From Terriglobus roseus (GTDB taxonomy: Bacteria; Acidobacteriota; Terriglobia; Terriglobales; Acidobacteriaceae), in NCBI RefSeq assembly GCF_900102185.1, contig NZ_LT629690.1, forward strand, positions 1,736,001 through 1,800,000: a DNA stretch of 64,000 nucleotides. The letters run 5' to 3'. The notes under the pieces were generated by a model. It did no database searches. It was not told the origin of the DNA and saw nothing but the letters and a program-made list of their open reading frames with translations. Positions 1 to 9,100 of this stretch are shown here, in pieces; the stretch's first letter is position 1; each line of letters starts with the position of its first letter. The position numbers were made by a program, and so were the translations under genes.

Positions 1-28
1 CCGAACGGGTCCGGTGAACGTCTTCCTT

Positions 29-43
29 AGGAAAGACTTTCCT
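29..43. promoter_or_regulatory. Palindrome upstream of the TolC-like gene
   Basis: AGGAAAG and CTTTCCT form a perfect 7-bp inverted repeat around a single A, shortly before the TolC-like gene. It could be an operator or a small hairpin. The frame that ends in TAG at 28-30 may be the tail of an upstream gene cut by the window edge, in which case this palindrome lies in a short intercistronic gap. Function is inferred only. Confidence 0.3.
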
Positions 44-66
44 CACAGTTGTTGGAGAACACAGGC

Positions 67-2223
67 GTGAAAGCAGGAACATTGCAGGGAGCGGCCGGAA
101 TTGCGCTGCTTTTCATGGGAACACTTGGCCAGGAAGTGGCGTTGGCGCAGGCTGGGCAACAGCAGGCTCCTCCGGCTGGCACGCAGACAAACCCCACGGC
201 ACCTGCCCCTCCACAGGCGCAGCAGATCACTACGACCGGCGCGCCAGGTATCCCACAGGCTCCTGAACCGGCGCATCCGGGACCGCTGTTTCTGCGTGAA
301 ACGGGCAAAGATTACAGCAATCTGAAGAGCCATTGGAAGAACCCGATTGCTCCGTATACGCCCACGGATTACAACTCGCCGCGCCTGAGCAATACGCCTC
401 GGCTGGGTGATCTGCTGAAGGACGGCAAGATCTACCTGAGCCTGTCCGATTCCGTGCTGCTGGCGCTGGAAAACAACTTCGATATTGAGATTGCCCGTAT
501 CAACCTGGACATTGCAGATACTGACATTCTGCGCGCCAAGGCTGGCAGCACGCTGCGCGGTGTTTCCACCGGTATCGTGGCGAACACGCTGGGCGGTACC
601 TCAACGACTGTGACCGGTGGTGGTGGTCCTGGCGGTACGACGACTTCTTCGGGTGGTTCGGGTACGGGTGCTTCGGGACTCGTGCTGTCGACCAACGGTG
701 GAGGTCCTACGCCGTTGAACCGCGACCCGCTCGTTACGGGCACGTTGCAGTATGAGAGCGCGATTTCGCCTGGTGGTACGAGCATCTTCAACCCGAACTC
801 CACGACGACCGATACGGCGACGTACAACTTCGGCTACCAGCAGGGATTCCTGACCGGTACGCAGTTGAATGTGACCTTCAGCAACTCGCGTGTGACTTCG
901 ACTTCGTTTCTGAGCGCGTACACACCACAGTTCAACTCGTCGTTCAAGGCGACGGTTACGCAGAACCTGTTGCAGGGCTTTGGCCCGTGGATTCAGGGAC
1001 GCTTCGTGGTGCAGGCGAAGATCAATCGCCGTATTACGGATTCAGCCTTCCGTCAGCAGTTGATCTACACCGTGACGCAGGTTGAGAGCATCTACTGGAA
1101 CCTGGTGAGTGCGTACGAAGACGTTCAGGCGAAGACACGCGCACTGGAACAGTCCACGAAGCTGGCACAAGATAACCGTCGTCAGCTTGAGATTGGAACG
1201 CTGGCACCGCTGGATATCATCAACAGCGATCAGGCTGTAAGCACCGATCGCCAGGCGCTGGTGACCTCGCAATCAAACCTGGAGTATCAGCAGTTGCTGA
1301 TGAAGCAGGCGATTGTGCGCGATCTGAATGATCCGCAGCTTGCGACGGCTCCGGTTATTCCGACGGACCGCGTGAGCCTGGAGCGTTTGCCGGAAGAAGA
1401 TACGCCTATCGAAGACCTGGTGAAGCAGGCTTACGTGAACAATCCTTCGATTGAGCAGGCAGTGCTCAATATGGAGACCAACAAGATCACGATTCGTGCG
1501 GAAAAGAATGGTCTGCTGCCGACGCTGAATGCCTATGCGTTCTACGGTGGTACAGGTATTGCCGGTACGGCGAACCCTGCCAGCTCGGCATGTACGAACA
1601 ATCCGACGCTGCCGAATTGCGGTCTGGGTAACTTTGGAGCGTATGGCACGGCGTTCTCCGGCGCATTCAACAACAGCGCCCCGGATCGCGGTGTAGGTGC
1701 GACGCTGAGCATTCCGATTCGCAACCGTCCGGCGCAGGCTGACCAGGCCCGTTCGCAGATGGAATATCGCCAGGCGCAGATGCGTTTGCAGCAGCTGTAC
1801 ACACAGACGCGGATTCAGGTGATCAACGGGCAGTATGCGTTGACGAATGACCGTGCGAGTGTGGTGTCTGCACAGGCTACGCGTGACTATCAGGCACAGG
1901 CTCTGGATGCGGAACAGAAGAAGTTCCGGTTGGGGTCGTCGACCACGGCACTTGTGCTAGCACAGGAACGTGCGTTGGCTCTTGCTGACAACACCCTGAT
2001 TACAGCGACTGCTGTGTATGCACGTGATCGTGCTTCGCTGCAGCAGTTGCTGGCGAACACGCTGGAGCGCTACAACATCAACATCGAGCAGGCAGCTTCA
2101 GGCACGATGAGCGCAGCGCCGGTGATTCCGGGATTGACGGCTCCGAAGGATCCGGCTCCACCGGCTCCGCTGACGAATACGCCTCCGCCGTTGCCGCCGT
2201 TCCAGATGCCGCAGCAGAAGTAG
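67..2223 (+). CDS. TolC family outer membrane efflux protein
   Basis: Outer membrane channel of the TolC family, expected to form a trimeric beta-barrel and periplasmic alpha-barrel duct for an efflux pump or type I exporter. The GTG at 67 gives a good signal peptide (MKAGTLQ, hydrophobic core, cut after VALAQA) and has GGAG at 53-56, ten bases upstream; an in-frame TTG at 49 is the alternative. The first 110 residues after the signal are Pro/Gln-rich, and a Gly/Ser/Thr-rich insert lies near residues 175-215. The long coiled-coil halves follow, with a proline-rich tail. At 718 residues it is much longer than E. coli TolC (about 490). No pump partner is visible downstream, so any partner must lie to the left of the window. 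Confidence 0.85.
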   Translation: MKAGTLQGAAGIALLFMGTLGQEVALAQAGQQQAPPAGTQTNPTAPAPPQAQQITTTGAPGIPQAPEPAHPGPLFLRETGKDYSNLKSHWKNPIAPYTPTDYNSPRLSNTPRLGDLLKDGKIYLSLSDSVLLALENNFDIEIARINLDIADTDILRAKAGSTLRGVSTGIVANTLGGTSTTVTGGGGPGGTTTSSGGSGTGASGLVLSTNGGGPTPLNRDPLVTGTLQYESAISPGGTSIFNPNSTTTDTATYNFGYQQGFLTGTQLNVTFSNSRVTSTSFLSAYTPQFNSSFKATVTQNLLQGFGPWIQGRFVVQAKINRRITDSAFRQQLIYTVTQVESIYWNLVSAYEDVQAKTRALEQSTKLAQDNRRQLEIGTLAPLDIINSDQAVSTDRQALVTSQSNLEYQQLLMKQAIVRDLNDPQLATAPVIPTDRVSLERLPEEDTPIEDLVKQAYVNNPSIEQAVLNMETNKITIRAEKNGLLPTLNAYAFYGGTGIAGTANPASSACTNNPTLPNCGLGNFGAYGTAFSGAFNNSAPDRGVGATLSIPIRNRPAQADQARSQMEYRQAQMRLQQLYTQTRIQVINGQYALTNDRASVVSAQATRDYQAQALDAEQKKFRLGSSTTALVLAQERALALADNTLITATAVYARDRASLQQLLANTLERYNINIEQAASGTMSAAPVIPGLTAPKDPAPPAPLTNTPPPLPPFQMPQQK

Positions 2224-2240
2224 GTTTCACAAAACCAGAA

Positions 2241-2279
2241 CAGAAGAGGCAGAGGGCATTACGCTCTCTGCCTCTTCTG
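2241..2279. terminator. Rho-independent terminator hairpin
   Basis: Fourteen-base perfect arms (2241-2254 and 2266-2279) around an 11-base loop, 18 bases after the TolC-like stop codon. Only a short GTTT follows, so the U-tract is weak. Confidence 0.7.
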
Positions 2280-2294
2280 CGTTTGCGCGCAAAG

Positions 2295-2300
2295 TACACT
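2295..2300 (+). promoter_or_regulatory. -10 element TACACT, leaderless-type start
   Basis: TACACT ends seven bases before the ATG of the DUF255 gene. A transcript from this -10 would begin at or next to the start codon. The same arrangement precedes nadK and ccmA. No convincing -35 box is visible. Confidence 0.45.
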
Positions 2301-2307
2301 GGAAGAA

Positions 2308-4428
2308 ATGTCTGAAATCGTTGCAAACGCGCTTTCCTCCTCGTCTTCTTCGTATCTGCGCTCGGCTATGCACCAGCCTGTGCAATGGCTGCCGTGGGGG
2401 CCTGAGGCCTTTGAACGTGCACTGGCGGAGGACAAGCCTGTGCTGCTGGATGTGGGCGCAGTGTGGTGCCACTGGTGCCATGTGATGGACCGCGAATCGT
2501 ATGAGAATACGGAGACAGCGGCGCTGATCAATGAACACTTCATTGCGGTGAAGGTGGATCGTGATGAGCGACCGGATGTGGATACGCGTTATCAGGCGGC
2601 AGTGGCCGCGATCAGTGGACAGGGTGGGTGGCCTCTGACGGCGTTTCTTACGCCTGATGGGCGGCCTTACTTTGGCGGCACATACTTTCCGCCGGAAGAG
2701 CGTTATGGGCGTCCGTCGTTCCGACGTGTGTTGATGACGATGGCTGCTTCTTACCAGAATCAGCGTGAGGATGTTTTTGAGTCTGCTTCGAGCGTGATGG
2801 AGGCAATTGAGCAGGGCGAAACGTTCTCAGGCGCGATGAGTGATCTGGAGCGTGATGGCGCTGGGATTGCTTTGCTGCATCGCATGATGGATTCGGCTTT
2901 GAAGCAGTTCGATCCGGTGCATGGCGGCTTTGGGTCGGAGCCGAAGTTCCTTCATCCCGGAGCGATCACGATGCTGACCGATGCGGCTTCGCGCGGTGAA
3001 GCGAACGCGGCGCAGTGTGCGGAAGCTGTATTGACGACTCTGAAGAAGATGGCGCGCGGTGGTATCTACGATCAGCTTGGCGGCGGGTTCCATCGCTATT
3101 CAGTGGATGAGCGATGGATTGTGCCGCACTTCGAGAAGATGAGCTATGACAACTCCGAAATGCTTAGGAGTTACTGCCATGCGTTTCAGACTTTCGCGGA
3201 TGCGGAGTGCGCGGCGGCGGCGCGGGGCATTATCCAGTGGATGGACGAGTGGTTGTGTGATCGCGAGCGTGGCGGATTCTTCGCTTCGCAGGACGCGGAT
3301 CAGTCGCTGGATGACGATGGCAATTACTTCACATGGACGCGCGCGGAGGCTGCGGAAGTTCTCACTCCGGAAGAGTTAAAGTTTGCCGAGGTGTATTACG
3401 ACATTGGCGCGGTGGGTGACATGCATCACGATACTTCGCGCAATGTGTTGTTCCGTCCCATGACCTTGGAGAAAGCTGCGGAACATGCCGGAGTGGATGC
3501 GACGCTGGCACCGATGATGCTGAAGATGGTGCGTGCGAAGTTGTACCAGGCTCGGTTGAAACGGCCTACGCCATTGATTGATCGCACGCTGTACATCGGC
3601 TGGAATGCGATGTGTATTTCTGCGTTTGTGACTGCGGGTCGCGCGTTGCAGATGCCGAAGGCGATTGCGTTTGCGAAGAAGTCGCTCGACCGCGTGTTGG
3701 CTGCTGCGCTGCAGGATGGCGTGGTGTCGCACGTGGTGGCTTATGCCGAAAACGTGAATGCGGCTGCGAACGTGCCGGGTGTGCTGGATGATTCTGTCTT
3801 TCTTGCTCATGCCTGCCTGGATGTTTGGGAGACGTGTGGTGAGCAGGCGTATTACCTTGCTGCGGAGCAGATTGCGGAGACGCTGTTACGCCGTTTCTAT
3901 GATGGTCGTGGTGGTGGGTTCTATGACACGCCTTCGGATGCTGCAGAGTTGATTGGTGCTTTGATCACGCGGCGTAAGCCGATTCAGGATGCCCCTACGC
4001 CTGCTGGTAATCCTGCTGCGGCGATGTTGTTGCTTCGTCTGCATGAGTTGAGTGGCAAGCAGGTGTATCGCGATAACGCGCAGGAGACTCTGGAGACGTT
4101 CGCGGGCATTGTGGAGCACTTTGGTTTGTATGCGGCGACGTTTGCGTTGGCGTTGGGACAGTTTTCTCGTCCGCCGGTGCAGGTGGTGATTGTGGGCGAT
4201 GGTGAGGAAGCTGCACGGTTGGAGTTGATTGCGTTGACGCCGTTTGCGGTGAACCGCACCGTGATTCGCGTGAAGGCGGAGCAGATGGATGCGTTGCCAC
4301 CCGCGTTGATGGAGACTGTGGCGAAGATGCCTCGTGAGGAAGGCGTGTATGCGTTGGTGTGCAGTGGCATGACGTGCCATCCGCCGATACGCGATGTGGA
4401 GGAGTTGATTACTGCATTGCAGGCGTAA
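2308..4428 (+). CDS. DUF255 thioredoxin-domain protein (YyaL/SPATA20 family)
   Basis: Member of the YyaL/SPATA20 family, which joins an N-terminal thioredoxin-like fold to a C-terminal (alpha/alpha)6 barrel resembling N-acylglucosamine epimerase-type enzymes. The thioredoxin part is clear: WCHWCH motif near residue 52, followed by the family-typical KVDRDERPDVD, GGWPL and FGGTYFPP blocks. The barrel half holds the GGIYDQLGGGFHRYSVD and WIVPHFEKMSYDN blocks. The length of 706 residues is normal. The biochemical role of the family is poorly known; a redox or sugar-linked function is only suggested by the folds. The gene is transcribed alone, between two terminators. Confidence 0.93.
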   Translation: MSEIVANALSSSSSSYLRSAMHQPVQWLPWGPEAFERALAEDKPVLLDVGAVWCHWCHVMDRESYENTETAALINEHFIAVKVDRDERPDVDTRYQAAVAAISGQGGWPLTAFLTPDGRPYFGGTYFPPEERYGRPSFRRVLMTMAASYQNQREDVFESASSVMEAIEQGETFSGAMSDLERDGAGIALLHRMMDSALKQFDPVHGGFGSEPKFLHPGAITMLTDAASRGEANAAQCAEAVLTTLKKMARGGIYDQLGGGFHRYSVDERWIVPHFEKMSYDNSEMLRSYCHAFQTFADAECAAAARGIIQWMDEWLCDRERGGFFASQDADQSLDDDGNYFTWTRAEAAEVLTPEELKFAEVYYDIGAVGDMHHDTSRNVLFRPMTLEKAAEHAGVDATLAPMMLKMVRAKLYQARLKRPTPLIDRTLYIGWNAMCISAFVTAGRALQMPKAIAFAKKSLDRVLAAALQDGVVSHVVAYAENVNAAANVPGVLDDSVFLAHACLDVWETCGEQAYYLAAEQIAETLLRRFYDGRGGGFYDTPSDAAELIGALITRRKPIQDAPTPAGNPAAAMLLLRLHELSGKQVYRDNAQETLETFAGIVEHFGLYAATFALALGQFSRPPVQVVIVGDGEEAARLELIALTPFAVNRTVIRVKAEQMDALPPALMETVAKMPREEGVYALVCSGMTCHPPIRDVEELITALQA

Positions 4429-4440
4429 TGATATTCAAGA

Positions 4441-4479
4441 AACGAAGAGGCCAGGTGATGATCACCCGGCCTCTTCGTT
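4441..4479. terminator. Bidirectional terminator
   Basis: Arms AACGAAGAGGCC (4441-4452) and its complement (4468-4479) enclose a second inverted repeat, GGTGAT/ATCACC. It lies between convergent genes, with TTTT on the plus side, and can serve both the DUF255 gene and the efflux operon. Confidence 0.8.
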
Positions 4480-4496
4480 TTGTCTAGTTGCGAGTG

Positions 4497-5900
4497 TTAC
4501 TGCCAGCCGCCACCGAGTGCCTGGTAGAGCTGCACCAAGGAAACTGCTTCGCCCTGTTGCGCGCTGATGAGGTTCAACTGCGCATTGAAGAGTGAGGAGT
4601 CACTGACGAGAACTTCCAGATAGGTTGCGGCGCCCGCCTGATAACGAACGCGTGCGAGACGTGTTGCGTCCTGCGCGGCTGCGACAAGCTTCTGCTGTTC
4701 TTCACGTGCGGAACGTTGTTTGTTTACCGCGATGAGGGCATTCGATACATCGCGGAAGGCACCGAGAATGGTCTTCTGATAGGTGAGGACCATCTCTTCC
4801 TTCTGTTGTTTCGAAAGCGCATACTGCCCGCTCAGTTTGCCACCTGCGAAGATCGGCTGCGCGAGCGAACCGATGCCGTAGATGGTGCGACCGGATGGGT
4901 CAAAGAGGTTGGAGAAGCTGTCTCCGCCGAGACCTGCGGAGAAGCTGATGGAGAGCTGGGGGAAGAACTGCGCCTTCGCCACGCCGACGTTTGCGTTAGC
5001 TGCCTTCAGCTGTGCTTCCGCCTGCTGGATGTCCGGGCGACGCTCCAACAATTGCGAAGGAACACCTACAGGGAGATCCCGCGGCACAGGCGCGAGTGCA
5101 GATGGATCTGTATGCGCGACTGTACCCGGAGTCTGGCCCAGCAGGAGACGCATTGCGTTTTCCTGCTGCTCACGCTGCTGTTCCAGCGTAGGGATAGCGG
5201 AAGTAGCACCGTAAAGAAGCTGTTCTGCCTGACGAAGATCCGAGAGCGGAGCGCGGCCGCCATCGGTCAGCGCACGAGTGAGACGAACAGAATCCTGCCT
5301 GGCCTTCAGCGTGTCTTGCGCGACGGCAATCTGCTGGTCGAGCGAACGCAGCGTGAAGTAGGTGGTGGCTACCTGGCTGACAAGGGACATGCGCACCGCG
5401 GAGCGTGCCCAGTCCTGCGCGATGAGTTGATCGCGTGCGGCTTCTGTCTGTTTGCGATAGAGGCCCCAGAAGTCGGGTATCCACGCAGCGGAGAGATTGA
5501 GGCTGCCTGCGGTAATTGGCGAGCTAATCGTATTGCTGAGAGAATCCGGCAACTCCGCACCGATGCCCGAACCGCCAGCGTTGAACGTAGGGAATTGATT
5601 GGCGCGTGTGATCTTCACCTGCGACTGCGCTTCCAATACTTTCTGCGCTGCGATGCGCAGATCGTAGTTGGCTGCAAGCGCCTGCTGGATGTCCTGCTGC
5701 AGTTCGGGTTCGTGGAAGATTTCGCTCCACTTGCGATCGCCGATGGATTGCGTGGGATCGCTGGAGACGACTGCTTCATCCGCGCCGCGGAATGCCGGTG
5801 GTGCCGGCACCTGCGGGCGCGTGTACTTGGGACCAACGTTGCAGCCAGTGGTGGCAATCAACGCAAGAGATAGAACAGATGTGATTGCTGGGTGTCGCAT
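4497..5900 (-). CDS. NodT/OprM-type efflux outer membrane lipoprotein
   Basis: Outer membrane factor of an RND tripartite pump. A lipoprotein signal peptide ends in the lipobox ATTGC (Cys20), followed by the NVGPKYTRP block typical of NodT/OprM proteins. Two outer membrane efflux domains follow (about residues 60-250 and 270-460), including LLGQTPG and LERRPDIQQAEAQL, the usual family landmarks. Length (467) is normal. It is the last gene of the leftward adaptor-pump-channel operon, and its ATG shares one base with the TAA of the pump gene, which suggests coupled translation. Confidence 0.95.
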   Translation of the reverse strand: MRHPAITSVLSLALIATTGCNVGPKYTRPQVPAPPAFRGADEAVVSSDPTQSIGDRKWSEIFHEPELQQDIQQALAANYDLRIAAQKVLEAQSQVKITRANQFPTFNAGGSGIGAELPDSLSNTISSPITAGSLNLSAAWIPDFWGLYRKQTEAARDQLIAQDWARSAVRMSLVSQVATTYFTLRSLDQQIAVAQDTLKARQDSVRLTRALTDGGRAPLSDLRQAEQLLYGATSAIPTLEQQREQQENAMRLLLGQTPGTVAHTDPSALAPVPRDLPVGVPSQLLERRPDIQQAEAQLKAANANVGVAKAQFFPQLSISFSAGLGGDSFSNLFDPSGRTIYGIGSLAQPIFAGGKLSGQYALSKQQKEEMVLTYQKTILGAFRDVSNALIAVNKQRSAREEQQKLVAAAQDATRLARVRYQAGAATYLEVLVSDSSLFNAQLNLISAQQGEAVSLVQLYQALGGGWQ

Positions 5901-8900
5901 TAGTGGTGACCTCCATCTGCGGCAGCCGCGGCTACGGGATCAAAATCCGGCTTGGAATCCATCGTTGTACCCTTGCCACCCCTGCCGAAGCGATGTGAGA
6001 GGTATTCCACGACGGAGAAGGTGACCGGCACCATGAGTACACCGATGATGGACGACAGCAACATGCCGCCGATCACCACGGTTCCCAGGATGCGTCGTGA
6101 CACTGCGCCCGAGCCAGTTGCTGTCCACAGGGGAAGGCAACCGAAGACGAAGGCGAAGCTGGTCATGAGGATGGGACGGAAGCGAAGTCTTGCAGCTTCC
6201 AGTGCGGACTCTGCGATGGACTTGCCTTCCTTGTAGCTGATGACTGCGAACTCCACGATCAGGATGGCGTTTTTTGCCGAGAGACCGATCAACATGATGA
6301 GACCGATGGTGGCAAAGATGTCGTTTTCCATGGAGCGCATGCTGAGCGCAAGATACGCACCCAGGATGGCGACCGGTGTGGAGAGCAGAACGCTGAAGGG
6401 AAGTGTCCAGCTTTCATAGAGCGCCGCGAGAATGAGGAAGACGAAGAGCAGAGACAGACCGAAGACAACCCATGTGGGTACGCCCTGTGCGGCTTTCTGT
6501 TCCTGGTAGCTCATGCCGGTGTAGTCATAGCCCATGCCTGCTGGCATAGATTGCTGGAAGGTTTCTTCCAGTGCTTTACGCACCTGTCCTGAGCTGTAGC
6601 CCGGAGCGCCTGTAACGTTGAGCTGCGCGCCATTGTGTTCGTTGAATCGAAGGACGAACTCTGGTCCATTGATCTTCTTGACGTGAACGAGAGAGGCAAG
6701 AGGCACCTGACTGCCGTTCGCGCTGCGCACGTAAAACTGATCGATGTTGTCGATCTTCGTACGTGAGCTTCCTTCAGCCTCGACATAGGTCTGCCACTGG
6801 CGACCGAAGCGGTTGAAGTAGTTGACCAGGTAGCCACCCATGAAGGTGGACATGGTGTTGTAAACGCTGGACAGATCCACCTGCTGCTGGATTGCCTTTT
6901 CGCGATCGACTTCGGCATACAACTGCGGTACTGCCGGTAGGTAGGACGGGATGGCCGCGGCGATTTCGGGACGCTTCTTGAGCGCGCCGAGATAGGCGAA
7001 GAGGTTTTGCGTTAGGAAGTTGGGATCATCGTTACCGGATTGATCCTCAACCACCATGGTGACACCACCCGAAGTACCGATACCGGGAATTGCGGGGGGC
7101 GGGAAGCTGAACGCCAAGCCTGCAGGATTGCCCATCAGCTTTTGTCCGACGGAAGCCTGGATGGCTTCAATCTGTTCTTCCTTCGTCTTTCGGTCATCCC
7201 AGGGTTTGAGCGAGACGAAGAAGAAGGCGCTGTTGGTGCTTTGTACCTGTGTGAGCAAGCTGAAGCCGTTGACGGCAACTACACCGCCGATACCAGGCGT
7301 TGCAAGCAGAGCCTTGGTGACTTCCTGTGCTGCTTTATCGGTCTGCTGCAGGCTCGAAGCATCAGGCAATTGCAGTGCTGCGAAGAGGTATCCCTGATCT
7401 TCCTGCGGGATAAATCCTGTTGGAAGTCGCGAGCCCATAAAGACAGCCACCACTGCGATGATCGCGAGCGCCACCATCGTGAGGGCGGACTTGTGGATGA
7501 GTACGCGCGATGTGCCGACGTAGGCTTCCGTGGTTCGACCGAAGACACGGTTGAACCAAGCAAAGAAGCGACCAAGCAGACCGGGCTTCTTCTCCTTGTT
7601 CTTCGGCTTCAGCAAGAGTGCCGCGAGAGCCGGTGAGAGCGTGAGAGCGTTGAATGCCGAGATCAACACCGAGATAGCGATGGTCACAGCAAACTGCTGA
7701 TACAGACGTCCCGTAATGCCGGGGATGGCTGCCGTTGGGATGAACACCGCAGCAAGGATGAGAGCGATGGCGACGACGGGGCCGCCTACCTCTTCCATAG
7801 CTTTGATGGTCGCGTCTGTGGGCGACATGCCCTCTTCGATGTGATGTTCTACGGCTTCCACCACGATGATGGCGTCGTCAACGACGAGACCGATGGCGAG
7901 TACGAGGCCGAAGAGCGACAGCGTGTTGATACTGAAGCCCAGCAAGGGGAAGAGGACGAATGTACCGATCAGTGAGACAGGCACGGCCAGCAAAGGAATG
8001 AGCGTTGCGCGCCAGCCCTGCAGGAAGATGAACACCACGATGATGACGAGTGCCAGAGCGATGGACAGCGTCAGGATGATCTCGTGGATACCGGCGCTAA
8101 CGGCCTTGGTGGTGTCCAGCGGTACGTCGTACTTGATGCCCGGAGGGAAGGTCTTCTGCAGTTCGTCCAGCCGCTTACGAACCTGTTCTGCCACCTGCAC
8201 GGCGTTGGAGCCGGGCAGCTGGTAGATACCCATCATGCCGGCGGGTGCGCCGTTGTAGCGTGCCGAAAGGCTGTAGAGCTGTTGTCCGAGTTCAACGCGT
8301 GCTACGTCGCGCAGATGCAATACCGATCCATCGGGATTGGCACGCACGACGATGTTTTCGAACTCTTTCTCATCAACGAGACGGCCCTGAGTGCGCACCG
8401 TGTAGGTGAACTGCTGTCCCGCGGGTGTGGGTTCGCCACCGATCTGTCCGGCAGGGTTCACGGTGTTCTGTGTGCCCAAGGCAGTAATGACGTCGGTTGC
8501 GGTGACACCGAGATTGGCCAGCTTGGCTGGATCAACCCAGATACGCATGGCGTACTGACCACCGAAGACCTGCACACGGCTGACACCGGGTACACGTGCA
8601 ATTTCGTCCTGCACGTTAATGATGGCGTAGTTGGTGAGGAACTCTTGATCGTACTTCTTGTCGTTGGAGTTGATACCAACGAGCATCAGAGGCGAGGTGA
8701 GCGCCTTCTGTACGGTAAGGCCCGCAGTGTTTACCTGTGCGGGAAGCTGAGCCTGAGCCTGCGATACACGGAGCTGTGACAGGATCTGGTCGGTGTCCGC
8801 ATTCGTCTTAACGTCGAAGTCAACGAAGACCTGTGTCTGGCCGTTGTTGGCATTCACCGAGTACATGTACAGCATGTTGTCCACGCCGTTCATCTGCTGT

Positions 8901-9097
8901 TCGAGCGGTGTGGCAACGGCCTGTGACAGGGTTCTGGCATCGGCACCGGGATAGGTGGCCTGCACCAGGATTTCCGGCGGCACGATATCAGGGTATTGCG
9001 ACGTGGGCAGCGTGAGCATGGAGACCATGCCGACGATGACCGTGATGATGGCGATAACGATGGCGACAATGGGTCGCCGAATAAAGAACTTTGACAC
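5900..9097 (-). CDS. RND efflux transporter, HAE1/AcrB family
   Basis: Inner membrane proton-driven pump of the hydrophobe/amphiphile efflux family. The N-terminus (FFIRRPIVAIVIAI) is the usual TM1. TM4 carries VDDAIIVVE, whose two aspartates are the proton-relay pair, and TM10 carries SAKNAILIVEF with the matching lysine. Two large periplasmic loops and twelve expected TM segments fit the 1065-residue length. The start is GTG; its Shine-Dalgarno GAGG overlaps the stop of the adaptor gene, which lies three bases upstream. The C-terminus ends in a short basic and then Ala/His-rich tail. Substrates cannot be told from sequence, though the divergent TetR gene suggests drug- or solvent-responsive expression. 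Confidence 0.97.
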   Translation of the reverse strand: MSKFFIRRPIVAIVIAIITVIVGMVSMLTLPTSQYPDIVPPEILVQATYPGADARTLSQAVATPLEQQMNGVDNMLYMYSVNANNGQTQVFVDFDVKTNADTDQILSQLRVSQAQAQLPAQVNTAGLTVQKALTSPLMLVGINSNDKKYDQEFLTNYAIINVQDEIARVPGVSRVQVFGGQYAMRIWVDPAKLANLGVTATDVITALGTQNTVNPAGQIGGEPTPAGQQFTYTVRTQGRLVDEKEFENIVVRANPDGSVLHLRDVARVELGQQLYSLSARYNGAPAGMMGIYQLPGSNAVQVAEQVRKRLDELQKTFPPGIKYDVPLDTTKAVSAGIHEIILTLSIALALVIIVVFIFLQGWRATLIPLLAVPVSLIGTFVLFPLLGFSINTLSLFGLVLAIGLVVDDAIIVVEAVEHHIEEGMSPTDATIKAMEEVGGPVVAIALILAAVFIPTAAIPGITGRLYQQFAVTIAISVLISAFNALTLSPALAALLLKPKNKEKKPGLLGRFFAWFNRVFGRTTEAYVGTSRVLIHKSALTMVALAIIAVVAVFMGSRLPTGFIPQEDQGYLFAALQLPDASSLQQTDKAAQEVTKALLATPGIGGVVAVNGFSLLTQVQSTNSAFFFVSLKPWDDRKTKEEQIEAIQASVGQKLMGNPAGLAFSFPPPAIPGIGTSGGVTMVVEDQSGNDDPNFLTQNLFAYLGALKKRPEIAAAIPSYLPAVPQLYAEVDREKAIQQQVDLSSVYNTMSTFMGGYLVNYFNRFGRQWQTYVEAEGSSRTKIDNIDQFYVRSANGSQVPLASLVHVKKINGPEFVLRFNEHNGAQLNVTGAPGYSSGQVRKALEETFQQSMPAGMGYDYTGMSYQEQKAAQGVPTWVVFGLSLLFVFLILAALYESWTLPFSVLLSTPVAILGAYLALSMRSMENDIFATIGLIMLIGLSAKNAILIVEFAVISYKEGKSIAESALEAARLRFRPILMTSFAFVFGCLPLWTATGSGAVSRRILGTVVIGGMLLSSIIGVLMVPVTFSVVEYLSHRFGRGGKGTTMDSKPDFDPVAAAAADGGHH

Positions 9098-9100
9098 GGA

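Noticed and set aside
4716-5873. 385-codon plus-strand frame opposite the NodT-type gene
   Set aside because: It is a shadow of the real minus-strand lipoprotein gene; the translation has no domain and is rich in Arg, Cys and Glu.
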